Source: 3-1-20CM-4-69-9 sp963833655 (lineage in GTDB: Bacteria; Actinomycetota; Thermoleophilia; Gaiellales; Gaiellaceae). From it: DNA of 64,000 nt. A program made the position numbers and the translations under genes. Below are positions 1 through 8,018 of the stretch, one piece after another (the first letter of the stretch is position 1; each line of letters begins with the position of its first letter). The notes beneath the pieces were generated by a model that saw only the letters and a list, made by a program, of their open reading frames with translations, had not been told where the DNA came from and searched no databases. The stretch lies in NCBI GenBank assembly GCA_963833655.1, contig CAWHYL010000005.1, forward strand, positions 248,001 through 312,000. The letters are read 5' to 3'.

Positions 1-291
1 GAACGCGAGCCCGGCGACGACCAGGATGAAGCCGGCGAACGCCTGCCGCGTCTGGTCGCTGAGGACGTTCCCGATCAGGTTCGCCGCGGCCCCCAGCAGG
101 ACAAAGACGGCGGCGAAGCCCGCAATGAACGGCAGGCTCGCCAGCGCGACGCGGCGGCCGACGCCGGGGTCGCCCAGCCGCTGCGCCTCGACCGCGGAGA
201 CCGCCGACAGATAGCCGGGCACCAACGGCAGCACGCACGGGAATGCGATCGACGCGAAGCCGAGCACGAACAGGACACCGGCCTTCTCCAT
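1..291 (-). CDS. ccdA: Cytochrome c biogenesis protein CcdA (DsbD transmembrane family), partial
   Basis: The minus-strand frame from ATG at 291 runs off the window, so only the first 97 residues are visible. Residues about 15-30 read FPCVLPLVPGYLSA, the family signature that carries a redox cysteine in the first membrane helix; further hydrophobic helices follow (around residues 50-70 and at the cut end). Known role of the family: passing reducing equivalents from cytoplasmic thioredoxin across the membrane to extracytoplasmic thioredoxin-like proteins for cytochrome c maturation. The start overlaps the stop of ccmH by one base (TGATG), and a TlpA-type thioredoxin lies just upstream, which fits the role. 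The second cysteine helix lies outside the window. Confidence 0.88.
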   Translation of the reverse strand, partial: MEKAGVLFVLGFASIAFPCVLPLVPGYLSAVSAVEAQRLGDPGVGRRVALASLPFIAGFAAVFVLLGAAANLIGNVLSDQTRQAFAGFILVVAGLAF

Positions 292-737
292 CAGGCCTCG
301 TAGCGTCGCAGCTCGTCGTCGAGCCGGCGCTCGAGCGCGGGGTCGAGCGGGACGACCGGCGGCGCCGGCTCACGCGCGTGCGACCAGCGCCAGGCGCCGA
401 AGCCGACGAGCGCCGCGGCCGCCGTGATGCCGGCGATCGGCAGCCACCACGCAAGCAGGCCGAACCCGTGATGCGGCGGCGCGGCCAGGATGTCCTGGCC
501 GTAGTTCGCGACGAGCCGCGCTTCGATCTCGCTCTTCGTGTCGCCCGCCGCGATGCGGCGCGCGATCACCCGCTTGATCTGCTGCGCTGCGGGCGACTCC
601 GACTGGTCGAGCGTCGTGCCGCAGACCGGGCACATGACCTCACCCTCGAGCTCGGTCTGCGTCGGGTGCTGCTCGCTCGCATGGGCGACGGGCACGGCGA
701 GCAACGCGGCCGCCCACACGAGGGCGAGCAGCCTCAC
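291..737 (-). CDS. ccmH: Cytochrome c-type biogenesis protein CcmH (CycL-like)
   Basis: 148 aa. An N-terminal signal or anchor helix (LLALVWAAALLAVPVAHA) is followed by the redox motif MCPVCGTTLDQSESPAAQQ, equivalent to the family's CxxC near the helix start, then a conserved segment (SEIEARLVANYGQDIL) and one membrane helix (WWLPIAGITAAAALVGFGAW) before an acidic tail. CcmH proteins reduce apocytochrome c CxxCH disulfides before haem attachment outside the membrane. The GTG start at 737 overlaps the TGA of the thioredoxin gene (GTGA), and the stop overlaps the ccdA start. The longer same-frame extension upstream reads across the thioredoxin gene and was discarded. Confidence 0.88.
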   Translation of the reverse strand: MRLLALVWAAALLAVPVAHASEQHPTQTELEGEVMCPVCGTTLDQSESPAAQQIKRVIARRIAAGDTKSEIEARLVANYGQDILAAPPHHGFGLLAWWLPIAGITAAAALVGFGAWRWSHAREPAPPVVPLDPALERRLDDELRRYEA

Positions 738-1273
738 GACGCGGCGATCCGCCGCAGGTAGCGCGGCAAGTCCTCCTCGACGATCAACTCGCCGACGACC
801 TTGCCGCTTCGGGACACGAAGAAGATGCGCGGGATCGGCAGCCCGCCCCACTTCGCGAGCACCTTGCCGCCGCCGTCGTGGACGCTCGGGTACGTGATCC
901 CGTGCTTGCGGAGCCAGCTGCGCGCGTCGGCGGCGAAGTCCTTCGTGTCGACGCCGATGAAGGCGACGCGGTTCCCGTACCGCTTGCGCGCAGCCTCGAG
1001 CCGCTGCGACTCGTGGATGCACGGCGTGCACCACGATGCCCAGAAGTCGAGCACGATCGGCTTCTTCCCTCGCACCGACGCGAGGTCGATGCTGCCTCGT
1101 CCGTCGATGCGCGTGAGGTCGAACGAGGGCGCCGTCGGATGCTTCCCCTGATCGAGCGCCTTCGAGACGGTCGCGGTGTTGTCGTGCGCGACGCGCCAGA
1201 TCAGCAACGCGAGCAGCGCGAACACGACCGCGACTGCGAGCGCCTGCGCGGTCAGCCGAGCGGGGCGCGCCAT
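734..1273 (-). CDS. TlpA/ResA/CcmG-like membrane-anchored thioredoxin
   Basis: 179 aa. One N-terminal membrane helix (about residues 8-27) anchors an extracytoplasmic thioredoxin fold. The active site is WCTPC within VLDFWASWCTPCIHES, and the cis-proline loop is GLPIPRIFFV. The length and the PSFDLTRIDG start of the domain are typical of CcmG/ResA proteins, which keep apocytochrome cysteines reduced. The genes that follow are ccmH and ccdA, so a role in cytochrome c maturation is likely; the exact substrate is inferred. Its ATG overlaps the stop of the L,D-transpeptidase gene. Confidence 0.88.
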   Translation of the reverse strand: MARPARLTAQALAVAVVFALLALLIWRVAHDNTATVSKALDQGKHPTAPSFDLTRIDGRGSIDLASVRGKKPIVLDFWASWCTPCIHESQRLEAARKRYGNRVAFIGVDTKDFAADARSWLRKHGITYPSVHDGGGKVLAKWGGLPIPRIFFVSRSGKVVGELIVEEDLPRYLRRIAAS

Positions 1274-2223
1274 CAGGCCGCGACGATGAAGACCGTCGTC
1301 CCGATCTCAACGTGGTTGAACAGCCACTCCGCCTGCGGGATGTGCATGCGGATGCAGCCATGCGAGACCGAATAGCCGATCGACGTGTCGGACGGCGTCC
1401 CGTGGATCCCGACACCCGGGGCCGACAAGCCCATCCAGCGCGTGCCGAGCGGGTTGTTCGGGCCGGGCGGGATCGGCTGCTGCCCCTGCGCCCACGGCGA
1501 GCTCGGCGGATACCACCACGGGTTCTTCCACTTGACGATGATCGTGAAGCGGCCGAGCGGCGTCGGGTACTGGCTTTGCCCGGTCGCGACGGCGAACCAG
1601 CGCACCGACTTCATGCCGTTGTAGAGGAACAGCTTGTTCGAGTTGCGCCGGATGACGATCACCCGTCCGAAGTTGCGCCGCGTGATCTTCGGCTTCACCG
1701 TCTTGAGCGTGAGCTTCAGCGTGGTGCGCGAGTTCGCGCCCAGGGCGGCGTTGATGTCGTGAACCGCTTTTCGCTGGTCGAGCTTCCGTCCGGCGCGCTC
1801 CGGCGAGAGCGACGGCTGCAGGTTGCGCAGCGCGAGCCTCGAGTCGAGCGCGGCACGGTCGAAGCGCTGCGCGAGCTTCGCGACGAAGTCCGCGATCGTG
1901 CCGCTGACGACGCTGACGCCGAGCGGAACCGCCGTGTTCGGCTGCGCGGCAAGCGCTCGAGCGATCGCCTTGTCGATGGCCGGCGTCGCGCCGAGCACGT
2001 CCGGAGCCACGATGACTCGCGCCGTTCCGATTGCGAGCGTGAGCGGCTGGTCGAAGCCACCTTGTACGGCTGTTGTCGCGGCCTCCGGCGTCATTCCTCC
2101 GACGGCGATGCCGCCGATCGTCACGCCGTCGGGGATCGTGGCCGGCACGGGGACGTCGTCGGCAGCCGCAGGAGCGGACGCCACGAGGAGCCCGGCGAGG
2201 AACAGGAGACAGAGCCGCTTCAC
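1273..2223 (-). CDS. L,D-transpeptidase (YkuD domain) with N-terminal peptidoglycan-binding-type region
   Basis: 316 aa, GTG start overlapping the stop of the phosphodiesterase gene (GTGA). A signal peptide (LCLLFLAGLLVASAPAAA) leads into a region of about 130 residues resembling the PG_binding_4 repeat (VTIGGIAVGGMTPEAATTAV), then the catalytic YkuD domain from about residue 190. The active-site block is IHGTPSDTSIGYSVSHGCIRM, with the HGT..SHGCIR pattern including the nucleophilic cysteine. The reaction is formation of 3-3 peptidoglycan cross-links, or attachment of proteins, outside the membrane. Coupling to cytochrome c maturation genes is probably positional rather than functional. Confidence 0.92.
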   Translation of the reverse strand: MKRLCLLFLAGLLVASAPAAADDVPVPATIPDGVTIGGIAVGGMTPEAATTAVQGGFDQPLTLAIGTARVIVAPDVLGATPAIDKAIARALAAQPNTAVPLGVSVVSGTIADFVAKLAQRFDRAALDSRLALRNLQPSLSPERAGRKLDQRKAVHDINAALGANSRTTLKLTLKTVKPKITRRNFGRVIVIRRNSNKLFLYNGMKSVRWFAVATGQSQYPTPLGRFTIIVKWKNPWWYPPSSPWAQGQQPIPPGPNNPLGTRWMGLSAPGVGIHGTPSDTSIGYSVSHGCIRMHIPQAEWLFNHVEIGTTVFIVAA

Positions 2224-2942
2224 GTTGTCAATCCAGAAAAGACCCGCGGATCGTTCGTGATGATACCGTCGGCGCCCCAGCGGACGAGCCGTTCGACTCG
2301 CTCCGGGTCATCGACCGTCCAGACGTAGACCGGCGCCCCGAGCTCGTGCGCACGCTCGATCGCCTCGCGCGAAGCCACCGAGTGGTGCAGCGTCAGCGCC
2401 GTCGCTCGCGCGCGGCGGAGGAGCGCCGGGATCCGCCGTGGCAGCGAGGAGCCGAAGCTCTCGAGGGCGCCGCGGACGAGCGGAGCGAACGGACCGCGCT
2501 TCGAGACGCCGAAGCGGTCGCGCGGATACGTGAACGAGCGCGGCAGCGCAGGCTCGAGGTCGGCGACCCGGCGCAGCGCGTCGGCGTCGAAGCCGCTGAC
2601 CCAGGAGCGCTCGAGCACTCCGTGGCGCCGCAGCGCATCGACAACCGCGGTTTCGATGCCGCGCCGCTTGAGATCGACCTGCAGCCCGACGGCCGGCACG
2701 CGCTCGACGAAGAACGCGAGCGCCTCGTCGAAGCTGACGAGGCCGCGGTCGCGCAGATGGCGCGGGTCGTGCGCGACGACGATCGTCCCGTCGCTCCGCG
2801 CGAGCACGTCGAACTCGAGCATGTCGCAGCCGAGCTCGACGGCGAGCTCGAACGCCTCAGGCGTGTTCTCGGGCGCGAGCGCGGACGCGCCGCGATGGCC
2901 GACACGCGCGAAGTCGCCGGCGGGCCGGCGCAGCTCGATCAC
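2220..2942 (-). CDS. Glycerophosphodiester phosphodiesterase (GDPD family)
   Basis: 240 aa from a GTG that overlaps the stop of the SpoIIE-type gene. The family pattern is plain: VGHRGASALAPENTPEAF with the catalytic His, Arg and Glu, LEFDVLARSDG with the metal-binding acidic pair, then VVAHD. The C-terminal barrel strands end in VYVWTVDDPERVERLVRWG and DGIITNDPRVF, both typical. The enzyme hydrolyses glycerophosphodiesters to glycerol-3-phosphate and an alcohol. No signal peptide is visible, so it is probably cytoplasmic. A much longer frame upstream of this GTG is a shadow of the phosphatase gene. Confidence 0.9.
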   Translation of the reverse strand: MIELRRPAGDFARVGHRGASALAPENTPEAFELAVELGCDMLEFDVLARSDGTIVVAHDPRHLRDRGLVSFDEALAFFVERVPAVGLQVDLKRRGIETAVVDALRRHGVLERSWVSGFDADALRRVADLEPALPRSFTYPRDRFGVSKRGPFAPLVRGALESFGSSLPRRIPALLRRARATALTLHHSVASREAIERAHELGAPVYVWTVDDPERVERLVRWGADGIITNDPRVFSGLTT

Positions 2943-5611
2943 ACGCGGCGGACGACGACGACAGCGCAGTCGTCTGCAAGCTCGCCTTCCGCGAACGCGC
3001 GGCAGTCGTCCAGCACCGCCTGCGCGAGGTCTTCGGGCGGCAGTGCAACGCGCTCGGCGAGAACCGCGTCGAGCCGCTCGGGCCCGAACTGCACGCCGTC
3101 GCGCCGTGCCTCGAGCACCCCGTCCGTGTAGAGCACGACGGCGTCGCCGCGCTCGAGCTGCCCGCGCACCTCCTCGTAGTGCTGACCGCGCTCGACGCCG
3201 AGCACGAGCCCGCGCGCCTCGAGCGGCATGATCGTCCCGTCGGCCGAGACGATCCGCGGCGCCGGATGTCCGGCGCCCGCGACCGCGACCTCGCCGCTGA
3301 GTGGGTCGATCACGACGTAGACCATCGTGATGAACTTCCCGGCCGCGATCTCGCCGACGACGACGTCGTTGGCGGACTGCAGGAAGTCGCCCGGTTCCGA
3401 ATGCTCGCGCGCGAGCGAGCGGAAGACGAACTTCGCCATCGCCATGTCCGCTGCGGCGTCGATCCCGTGCCCGGTGACGTCGCCGAGCGTGACGGCAAGC
3501 CGGCCGTCGTCCAGCTCCATGAAGTCGTAGACGTCGCCGCCGACGTCGACGCGTGCCGACGACTCGTAGGCGGCGCCGAGCTCGAGACCCGCAAGCTGGG
3601 GCACCGTCTGTGGCAGCAGTGAGCGCTGCATCGTGTCCGTGAACTGCTTCTGGTGCTGATACAGGCGCGCGTTGTCGATCGCGAGCGCGGCCTGATTCGA
3701 GATCCGGACGGCCTCCTCGAGCGTCTCCTGTGTCACGGGCGCCCCGGGACGCATCGAGATGATCTTGAGCGAGGCGAGCACCTCCGAGGCGGTCGCGATC
3801 GGGACGGCCGCCCCGGTCCAACCGCGCTCGAGGAACGGCGCGAGCTCCGGAAACTCTTCGGCGGTCAGGTGGAAAGGCTCGGCGAGCCGGAACAGACGCT
3901 GGATGGAGTGCGCGCCGAACGGCTTCGGCCGGAAGAGGACGGGCCGTACGGCCGCCTCGACTGCCGGGTCCGCGACCTTCAGCGCCCGCGGGAGAACCCA
4001 TTCCCTCCGCTCGTCCGGGATGCGGATCATCGCTGCGTCGACGTCGAGGACGTCGACGATCGTGCTCGTCAACGCATCGAGCGTCGCCTCGAGCGAGAGG
4101 CTCTGCGCGAAGGAGCGCGAAATCTCGTAGAGCGCACGAACCTGCTTCGACGCCGCGCGCTCGGCGTCGAGCGCGCGCTCGCGCTCGTTGCTCAGCCTCG
4201 TCGCACGCTCGTGCAACTGGGCGTTCTGCACGGCGACGGCAAGCTGGGCCGCCAGCGCCGTCAGCAATGCGCGCTCGTTCCCGGACAGCGACGAGCCTCT
4301 CGAGGGATAGACCGCGAGCAGCCCCGTCACGTCGTCGTGGGCGACGAGCGGCACGGCCACCGCCGCTTCGATGCCGGCTTCCGCCGACGCGTCCCAGACC
4401 GTCGCGAGCCGCGGGTCAGCGGCAACGTCGCCGACGACGAGGACCCCGCGCGAACGGTACGGCCCGAGCGAGAGCTCGAGCAGGCGCTCCGCGAGCCTCG
4501 CGTGCGGCCCCGCCAAGCCGACGTCGGCGGCGGCATCCAGGCGGTCGTTCTCGAGGAGGTAGACGGCGACCCGGTCTGCGCCGAGCAGCTCGGCGACCCG
4601 CACGACGGCCGTCTCGAGCGTGTGCGCGAGCGAGAGCTGTGAGATCGCCTGGCCGACGACAGCCAGCAGGGCGCGTGTGCGTTCGAGCTCGAGGGCGACC
4701 GTGCGCGCGCGGATGCTCGAGCGCAGGGCGTGTGCGGCGCGGACACCGAACGTCGCGAGCTTCGCGAGCTCGTCGCCGCTCGGCTCGTGCCCCGGCGCAA
4801 AGAGAAGCTGAAGTGTCCCGATCGGCGGCTGCCCGAGCTGCAGCGCCGCCGACCGCATCCCGTCGACCTCCTCGAGCGCCACCGACGTGCGCCCGGCGAG
4901 CGCCCGTTCGGCCGCCGCGCGAGCGCCCGGTGCGCCGGTCTCGTCGCCCTCCGCGGCGACGAGCGCGAGCTCGTCGCCGTCGACGACAGTCCACAGCAGC
5001 GCGGCAACCGCGCCCGTTCCCGCCGCCGCGAAGCGCGCGAGCTCGCCGGCCGTGCGGGAGTCGTCGGCGCCCGCCGCGAGGGCGTCGCCGGCGAGCGCCA
5101 GCCGGCTCTCGCCGTCGAGACCGTCCGCGGCGGCCGCCTCGGTTCCGAAGGCTCGCAGCGCCAGCGACGACTGCCCGGCTGCGAGCCGCGCAAGCCGAAC
5201 CTCGCCGTCGTCGAACGGCTCTTCGGCACGGAAGAGCTCGAGCGACCCACGGACGCGGCCGTCGATGTGCACGGGCAGGAGGAGTACCGCCGACGCCCCA
5301 ACGCGCTTCGCCGTCCGTTGCACGACGGTCGGCATCCGCACGAGCTCCGACTCCTCACGGCCAGGCAGATCCTCCAGCGAGAAGCCCGACCGCGAGAGCT
5401 CGGCGGCCAGCGCCTGGGAGCGCGTCGCGACGCCGAGCGCCGCGACGCGGCCGTCGACATCTGCGCGCGCGATCGCGACGTCCGCATGCGCCGCGGCCGC
5501 AGCGCCGTCCGCAATGATCTGCAGCGCCTCGGCCAGCGAATCCGCGTTCGCGAGGGCCAGCCCCGCTGCGGCGAGGACGTCGAGCTCCCGCTGACTCTGA
5601 GTGACCGCCAT
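2939..5611 (-). CDS. Multi-GAF sensor protein with C-terminal SpoIIE/RsbU-type PP2C phosphatase
   Basis: 890 aa from the ATG at 5611; an in-frame start 17 codons earlier adds residues with no visible domain. About 650 residues contain several GAF-like modules (roughly 1-170, 190-310, 320-480 and 500-660), each with alternating LLGADRVAVYLL-type strands. The last 230 residues are a SpoIIE phosphatase: GGDVYDF, GDVTGHGIDAA, GAGHPAP, LYTDGVLEA and DDCAVVVVR carry the metal-binding aspartates. Such proteins dephosphorylate anti-anti-sigma factors in partner-switching stress regulation. No anti-sigma or STAS gene is adjacent. No membrane helix is seen, so it is a soluble sensor. Confidence 0.9.
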   Translation of the reverse strand: MAVTQSQRELDVLAAAGLALANADSLAEALQIIADGAAAAAHADVAIARADVDGRVAALGVATRSQALAAELSRSGFSLEDLPGREESELVRMPTVVQRTAKRVGASAVLLLPVHIDGRVRGSLELFRAEEPFDDGEVRLARLAAGQSSLALRAFGTEAAAADGLDGESRLALAGDALAAGADDSRTAGELARFAAAGTGAVAALLWTVVDGDELALVAAEGDETGAPGARAAAERALAGRTSVALEEVDGMRSAALQLGQPPIGTLQLLFAPGHEPSGDELAKLATFGVRAAHALRSSIRARTVALELERTRALLAVVGQAISQLSLAHTLETAVVRVAELLGADRVAVYLLENDRLDAAADVGLAGPHARLAERLLELSLGPYRSRGVLVVGDVAADPRLATVWDASAEAGIEAAVAVPLVAHDDVTGLLAVYPSRGSSLSGNERALLTALAAQLAVAVQNAQLHERATRLSNERERALDAERAASKQVRALYEISRSFAQSLSLEATLDALTSTIVDVLDVDAAMIRIPDERREWVLPRALKVADPAVEAAVRPVLFRPKPFGAHSIQRLFRLAEPFHLTAEEFPELAPFLERGWTGAAVPIATASEVLASLKIISMRPGAPVTQETLEEAVRISNQAALAIDNARLYQHQKQFTDTMQRSLLPQTVPQLAGLELGAAYESSARVDVGGDVYDFMELDDGRLAVTLGDVTGHGIDAAADMAMAKFVFRSLAREHSEPGDFLQSANDVVVGEIAAGKFITMVYVVIDPLSGEVAVAGAGHPAPRIVSADGTIMPLEARGLVLGVERGQHYEEVRGQLERGDAVVLYTDGVLEARRDGVQFGPERLDAVLAERVALPPEDLAQAVLDDCRAFAEGELADDCAVVVVRRV

Positions 5612-5647
5612 CGACCCGACCCGACGGAAGTATGTCCGAAGGCCCAC

Positions 5648-5653
5648 TAAACT
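5648..5653 (+). promoter_or_regulatory. -10 box (TAAACT) for the 77-aa gene, leaderless layout
   Basis: TAAACT ends 7 nt before the ATG at 5661, with no Shine-Dalgarno in between. This matches a pattern repeated at about a dozen starts in the window and suggests transcription starts at or next to the initiation codon. No clear -35 is seen. Confidence 0.5.
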
Positions 5654-5660
5654 CCCGCCC

Positions 5661-5894
5661 ATGGCTCAGCCCGCGCGGCGCGTCGCTCCCCCCGAAGAGC
5701 CGCCGGTCGATCCACAGGCGGTCGACCGCGCATACCAGTACCACCGTGCACGGCGCAACGCGCGCCTCCGCCACAAGCGCGAGACGTCACGCGCGCGGCT
5801 GCGGTTCACGCTTGCGCTCGTCGTCCTGCTCGCGCTCGCAATCGCCCTGATCTGGACGATCTACAGCGAAGTTCAGAAGGTCTTCGGTCTCTGA
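5661..5894 (+). CDS. Small single-pass membrane protein, unknown function
   Basis: 77 aa, not recognised. A proline-rich start (MAQPARRVAPPEEPPVDP) is followed by a strongly basic segment rich in Arg/His/Lys and one membrane helix (about residues 48-70, TLALVVLLALAIALIWTIYS). The basic side next to the helix predicts a cytoplasmic N-terminus. It is divergent from the SpoIIE-type gene and convergent with the zinc-ribbon gene. The -10 box immediately upstream supports the start. Confidence 0.6.
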   Translation: MAQPARRVAPPEEPPVDPQAVDRAYQYHRARRNARLRHKRETSRARLRFTLALVVLLALAIALIWTIYSEVQKVFGL

Positions 5895-5899
5895 CCCGC

Positions 5900-6115
5900 T
5901 CAGAGCGGGTGGTGCGTGCCACGCTTGAACGGGCTCCAGGGAGATTGCTCCCACGACGTGCCGCCACACATCGGGCAGAGCGGCAGCTTGCGCACGATCG
6001 TCACGCCGTACCCGCAGTCGGCACAGTGGAACTCACCCTTCACCGGTTGACCCGCGGCCCAGAACTCGACGTAGTCGCCGCTGGCCACCCGGGTCGTGTC
6101 GGTCCCCTCCGTCAT
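5900..6115 (-). CDS. Small zinc-ribbon protein
   Basis: 71 aa. Two CxxC knuckles (FHCADCGYG and PLCPMCGG) about 18 residues apart form a rubredoxin or zinc-ribbon-like site, preceded by a short beta-rich N-terminus and followed by WEQSPWSPF. This pattern is common in small actinobacterial proteins of unknown role, sometimes thought to bind nucleic acid or protein partners; no function is assigned here. The ATG at 6115 is preceded by a G-rich run that could act as ribosome-binding site and by a TACTCT box. Confidence 0.65.
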   Translation of the reverse strand: MTEGTDTTRVASGDYVEFWAAGQPVKGEFHCADCGYGVTIVRKLPLCPMCGGTSWEQSPWSPFKRGTHHPL

Positions 6116-6135
6116 CCCCAGACCCCCTAGAGTAC

Positions 6136-6672
6136 TTGTCCGACTCGACCTTCAGCGTGAGTCTTTCCTTGCAAACCCCCGACGAAAACCCCGACCCCTA
6201 CCAGCAGCCCGCTGCGGAGGAGGACGACTGGACGGTCGCGCCGGAGCCACGCCCGGAGCGGTCGTTCGAGCAGGTCTGGGGCTGGGGGCGCGAGCTCACT
6301 TGGGTGGCGGGCCTCGTGCTGGCGGTTTCGGCCTTCACGGACTGGTACGTCGGGCACGGCGAGGGGCCGACGACGGCGATCATCGCCTGGCACACCGGCG
6401 TCCTCGGGAAGCTCGTCTTCTTCATCGGGCTGGCGGTGATCGCGCTGGTCGTCCTGCGCGAATCCGGGATCGAGCTCCCGGCGACCGTGCCGGAGAGCCT
6501 TGTCGTCATCGGGCTCGGAGCCCTGTCGACGATCTTCGTGCTCATCCGCCTGATCGCCGTCCCCGACAGCCTCTTCGGCTGGGACGGCCGCGGAATCGGC
6601 ATCTTCATCAGCCTGATCGCCTCCCTCGCCGTCATTGCCGCGGGTCTCTTACGCGCGGGCGAAGAGCTCTAG
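6136..6672 (+). CDS. Four-helix integral membrane protein, unknown function
   Basis: 178 aa from TTG 6136; an in-frame GTG at 6157 is an equally good start because neither has a clear ribosome-binding site. The first 55 residues are acidic and proline-rich (QTPDENPDPYQQPAAEEDD), followed by four hydrophobic helices around residues 60-75, 90-110, 125-145 and 155-172. I do not recognise the family. The 3' end overlaps the convergent PAP2 gene by 41 nt, and the C-terminus ends LRAGEEL. Confidence 0.6.
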   Translation: MSDSTFSVSLSLQTPDENPDPYQQPAAEEDDWTVAPEPRPERSFEQVWGWGRELTWVAGLVLAVSAFTDWYVGHGEGPTTAIIAWHTGVLGKLVFFIGLAVIALVVLRESGIELPATVPESLVVIGLGALSTIFVLIRLIAVPDSLFGWDGRGIGIFISLIASLAVIAAGLLRAGEEL

Positions 6673-7072
6673 GACGGACTGCGATCCACCACAGCGCGGC
6701 AGCGATGCCCGCACCCAAGGCGGCGCCGCCGATGACGTCCAGGGGGTAGTGGACACCGACGTAAACGCGCGAATACGCGACGGCTGCGGCGAGCACGAGG
6801 AACGCCGGTGCCGCCTTCGGGAACGCAAGCGACAGGATCGTCGCCGCCGCGAAGCTCGTTGCCGCATGCCCCGACGGGAACGACGCATCGTGCGCGCGGG
6901 GCACGAGGACCTTCGGCTCCGGGTAGCGCACGAACGGCCGCGGCCGGTCGACGAGCGCCTTCACGGCCGCCGCGGCGGAGTCGGCGAGGACGACGGCAGC
7001 AACCGTCAGGAGCAACACTCCCCAGCGGCGGTACACGGCGGCGAGGACGAGCGCGAGCACGATCCAGAGCAA
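6632..7072 (-). CDS. PAP2-family membrane phosphatase (5' end uncertain)
   Basis: 146 aa from TTG 7072. The three PAP2 motifs are intact: KALVDRPRPF, PSGHAATSFAAA and SRVYVGVHYPLDVIGG, with the catalytic histidines. The family dephosphorylates lipid phosphates or undecaprenyl pyrophosphate at the membrane. The same frame stays open upstream and encodes residues typical of the family N-terminus (DDRHLERWVVHHRTGWLNPV), but this stretch has no ATG, GTG or TTG before it enters the regulator gene at 7171. The real protein may therefore start at a rare codon near 7180, or the 5' part may be decayed. Confidence 0.75.
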   Translation of the reverse strand: MLWIVLALVLAAVYRRWGVLLLTVAAVVLADSAAAAVKALVDRPRPFVRYPEPKVLVPRAHDASFPSGHAATSFAAATILSLAFPKAAPAFLVLAAAVAYSRVYVGVHYPLDVIGGAALGAGIAAALWWIAVRPRALRPRVRDPRQ

Positions 7073-7170
7073 GCCGAGCCGGCCGGCGTACGAGAGCCCT
7101 TCGAAAACCGGATTCAGCCAACCCGTGCGATGGTGGACAACCCAGCGCTCGAGGTGACGGTCGTCGGAGA

Positions 7171-7746
7171 TCAGGCCGGAATGATCTGTTTCGTCTGTTC
7201 GATCAACGCGCGCAGATCGAACGGCTTTCCGACGAAGCCCTGGGCGCCGCGCTCGGCGGCTTCGCGCTCCGCGTCGAGCTGGCCGCTGAACATGACCACC
7301 GGGATCGATCCGACGCCGTGGCGTTCCTGTACGCGGCGCAGCATCTCCCAGCCGTCGACCTGGGGCATCATGACGTCCAGCAGGATGACGTCGGGCGCCT
7401 CGTCCTCGAGCGCCGCGAGCCCGTCCTCGGCATTGGCGGCCTCACGCACCGCGTAGCCCTCCATCTCGAGGTTGAGCCGCACGACCTCGCGCACCTGCGG
7501 GTCGTCGTCGACGAGGAGCACGAGCGGGCCGCGGGCGGGCTTCCCCGGACCGGAGCGGTCGAGGAACGCCTCGAGGTCGGCGCGTTTGTAGCGCCGGTGG
7601 CCGCCCGGGGTGTAGAAGGCCGGAACGCGCCCGAGGTCGGACCACTTCCGAATCGTGCTCTGGGCGACCCCGAGGAATTTTGCGGCCTGTCCGAGAGTAA
7701 GCCAGTCGCTCTCGCCCCCGGCGGGCCGCCGTGAGTCAGACGCCAT
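7171..7746 (-). CDS. Excisionase/MerR-type HTH fused to a response-regulator receiver domain
   Basis: 191 aa. Residues about 15-65 form a winged HTH of the MerR/excisionase class (LGQAAKFLGVAQSTIRKW, then YTPGGHRRYKRADLEAFL). After a short linker, residues 74-190 are a receiver: LLVDDDPQVREVV with the acidic pocket, ILLDVMMPQVDG with the phospho-acceptor Asp, VVMFSG, and FVGKPFD with the conserved Lys. The DNA-binding domain precedes the receiver, opposite to OmpR or NarL types. No histidine kinase is adjacent. Expected role: phosphorylation-controlled transcription factor in the cytoplasm. A TAGATT box 6 nt upstream supports the ATG. Confidence 0.85.
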   Translation of the reverse strand: MASDSRRPAGGESDWLTLGQAAKFLGVAQSTIRKWSDLGRVPAFYTPGGHRRYKRADLEAFLDRSGPGKPARGPLVLLVDDDPQVREVVRLNLEMEGYAVREAANAEDGLAALEDEAPDVILLDVMMPQVDGWEMLRRVQERHGVGSIPVVMFSGQLDAEREAAERGAQGFVGKPFDLRALIEQTKQIIPA

Positions 7747-7752
7747 ACCGCG

Positions 7753-7758
7753 AATCTA
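7753..7758 (-). promoter_or_regulatory. -10 box (TAGATT) for the HTH-receiver gene
   Basis: On the minus strand TAGATT is followed after 6 nt by the ATG at 7746, with no Shine-Dalgarno. This is the leaderless layout seen at other starts in the window. Confidence 0.5.
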
Positions 7759-7790
7759 CCCAAACATGCCGCTTCTTTACACCTGGCCGG

Positions 7791-8018
7791 TCAGGGAGTC
7801 ACGGTTGACGCGGGATTGCCGCCCGTCGGCACGTGCAGCGTCTGCTGGACGGTCGTAGTCGACCCCGGCTTCGGGTTGTCGTGCAGCGCTTCGCCGAGGG
7901 CGACCCCGAGGAGGAACAGCAGGAGCGCGGCGCCGACGCGCATGCCCCAGCGGGCAACCTCCCGGCGGCGGCGACGGCGGCGGCGTTCCTCACGCTCGAC
8001 CGGCGTGAGCGCCGTCAC
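7791..8018 (-). CDS. Small single-pass membrane protein, unknown function
   Basis: 75 aa from a GTG overlapping the upstream stop (GTGA). An Arg-rich cytoplasmic stretch (eight Arg in a row) precedes one membrane helix (MRVGAALLLFLLGVALGEAL), then a Thr/Pro-rich outer tail (TTTVQQTLHVPTGG). Not recognised. It is the last gene of the run that starts at mazG or eno and includes ftsB and DUF501, so an envelope or division-linked role is possible but unproven. Confidence 0.55.
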   Translation of the reverse strand: MTALTPVEREERRRRRRRREVARWGMRVGAALLLFLLGVALGEALHDNPKPGSTTTVQQTLHVPTGGNPASTVTP

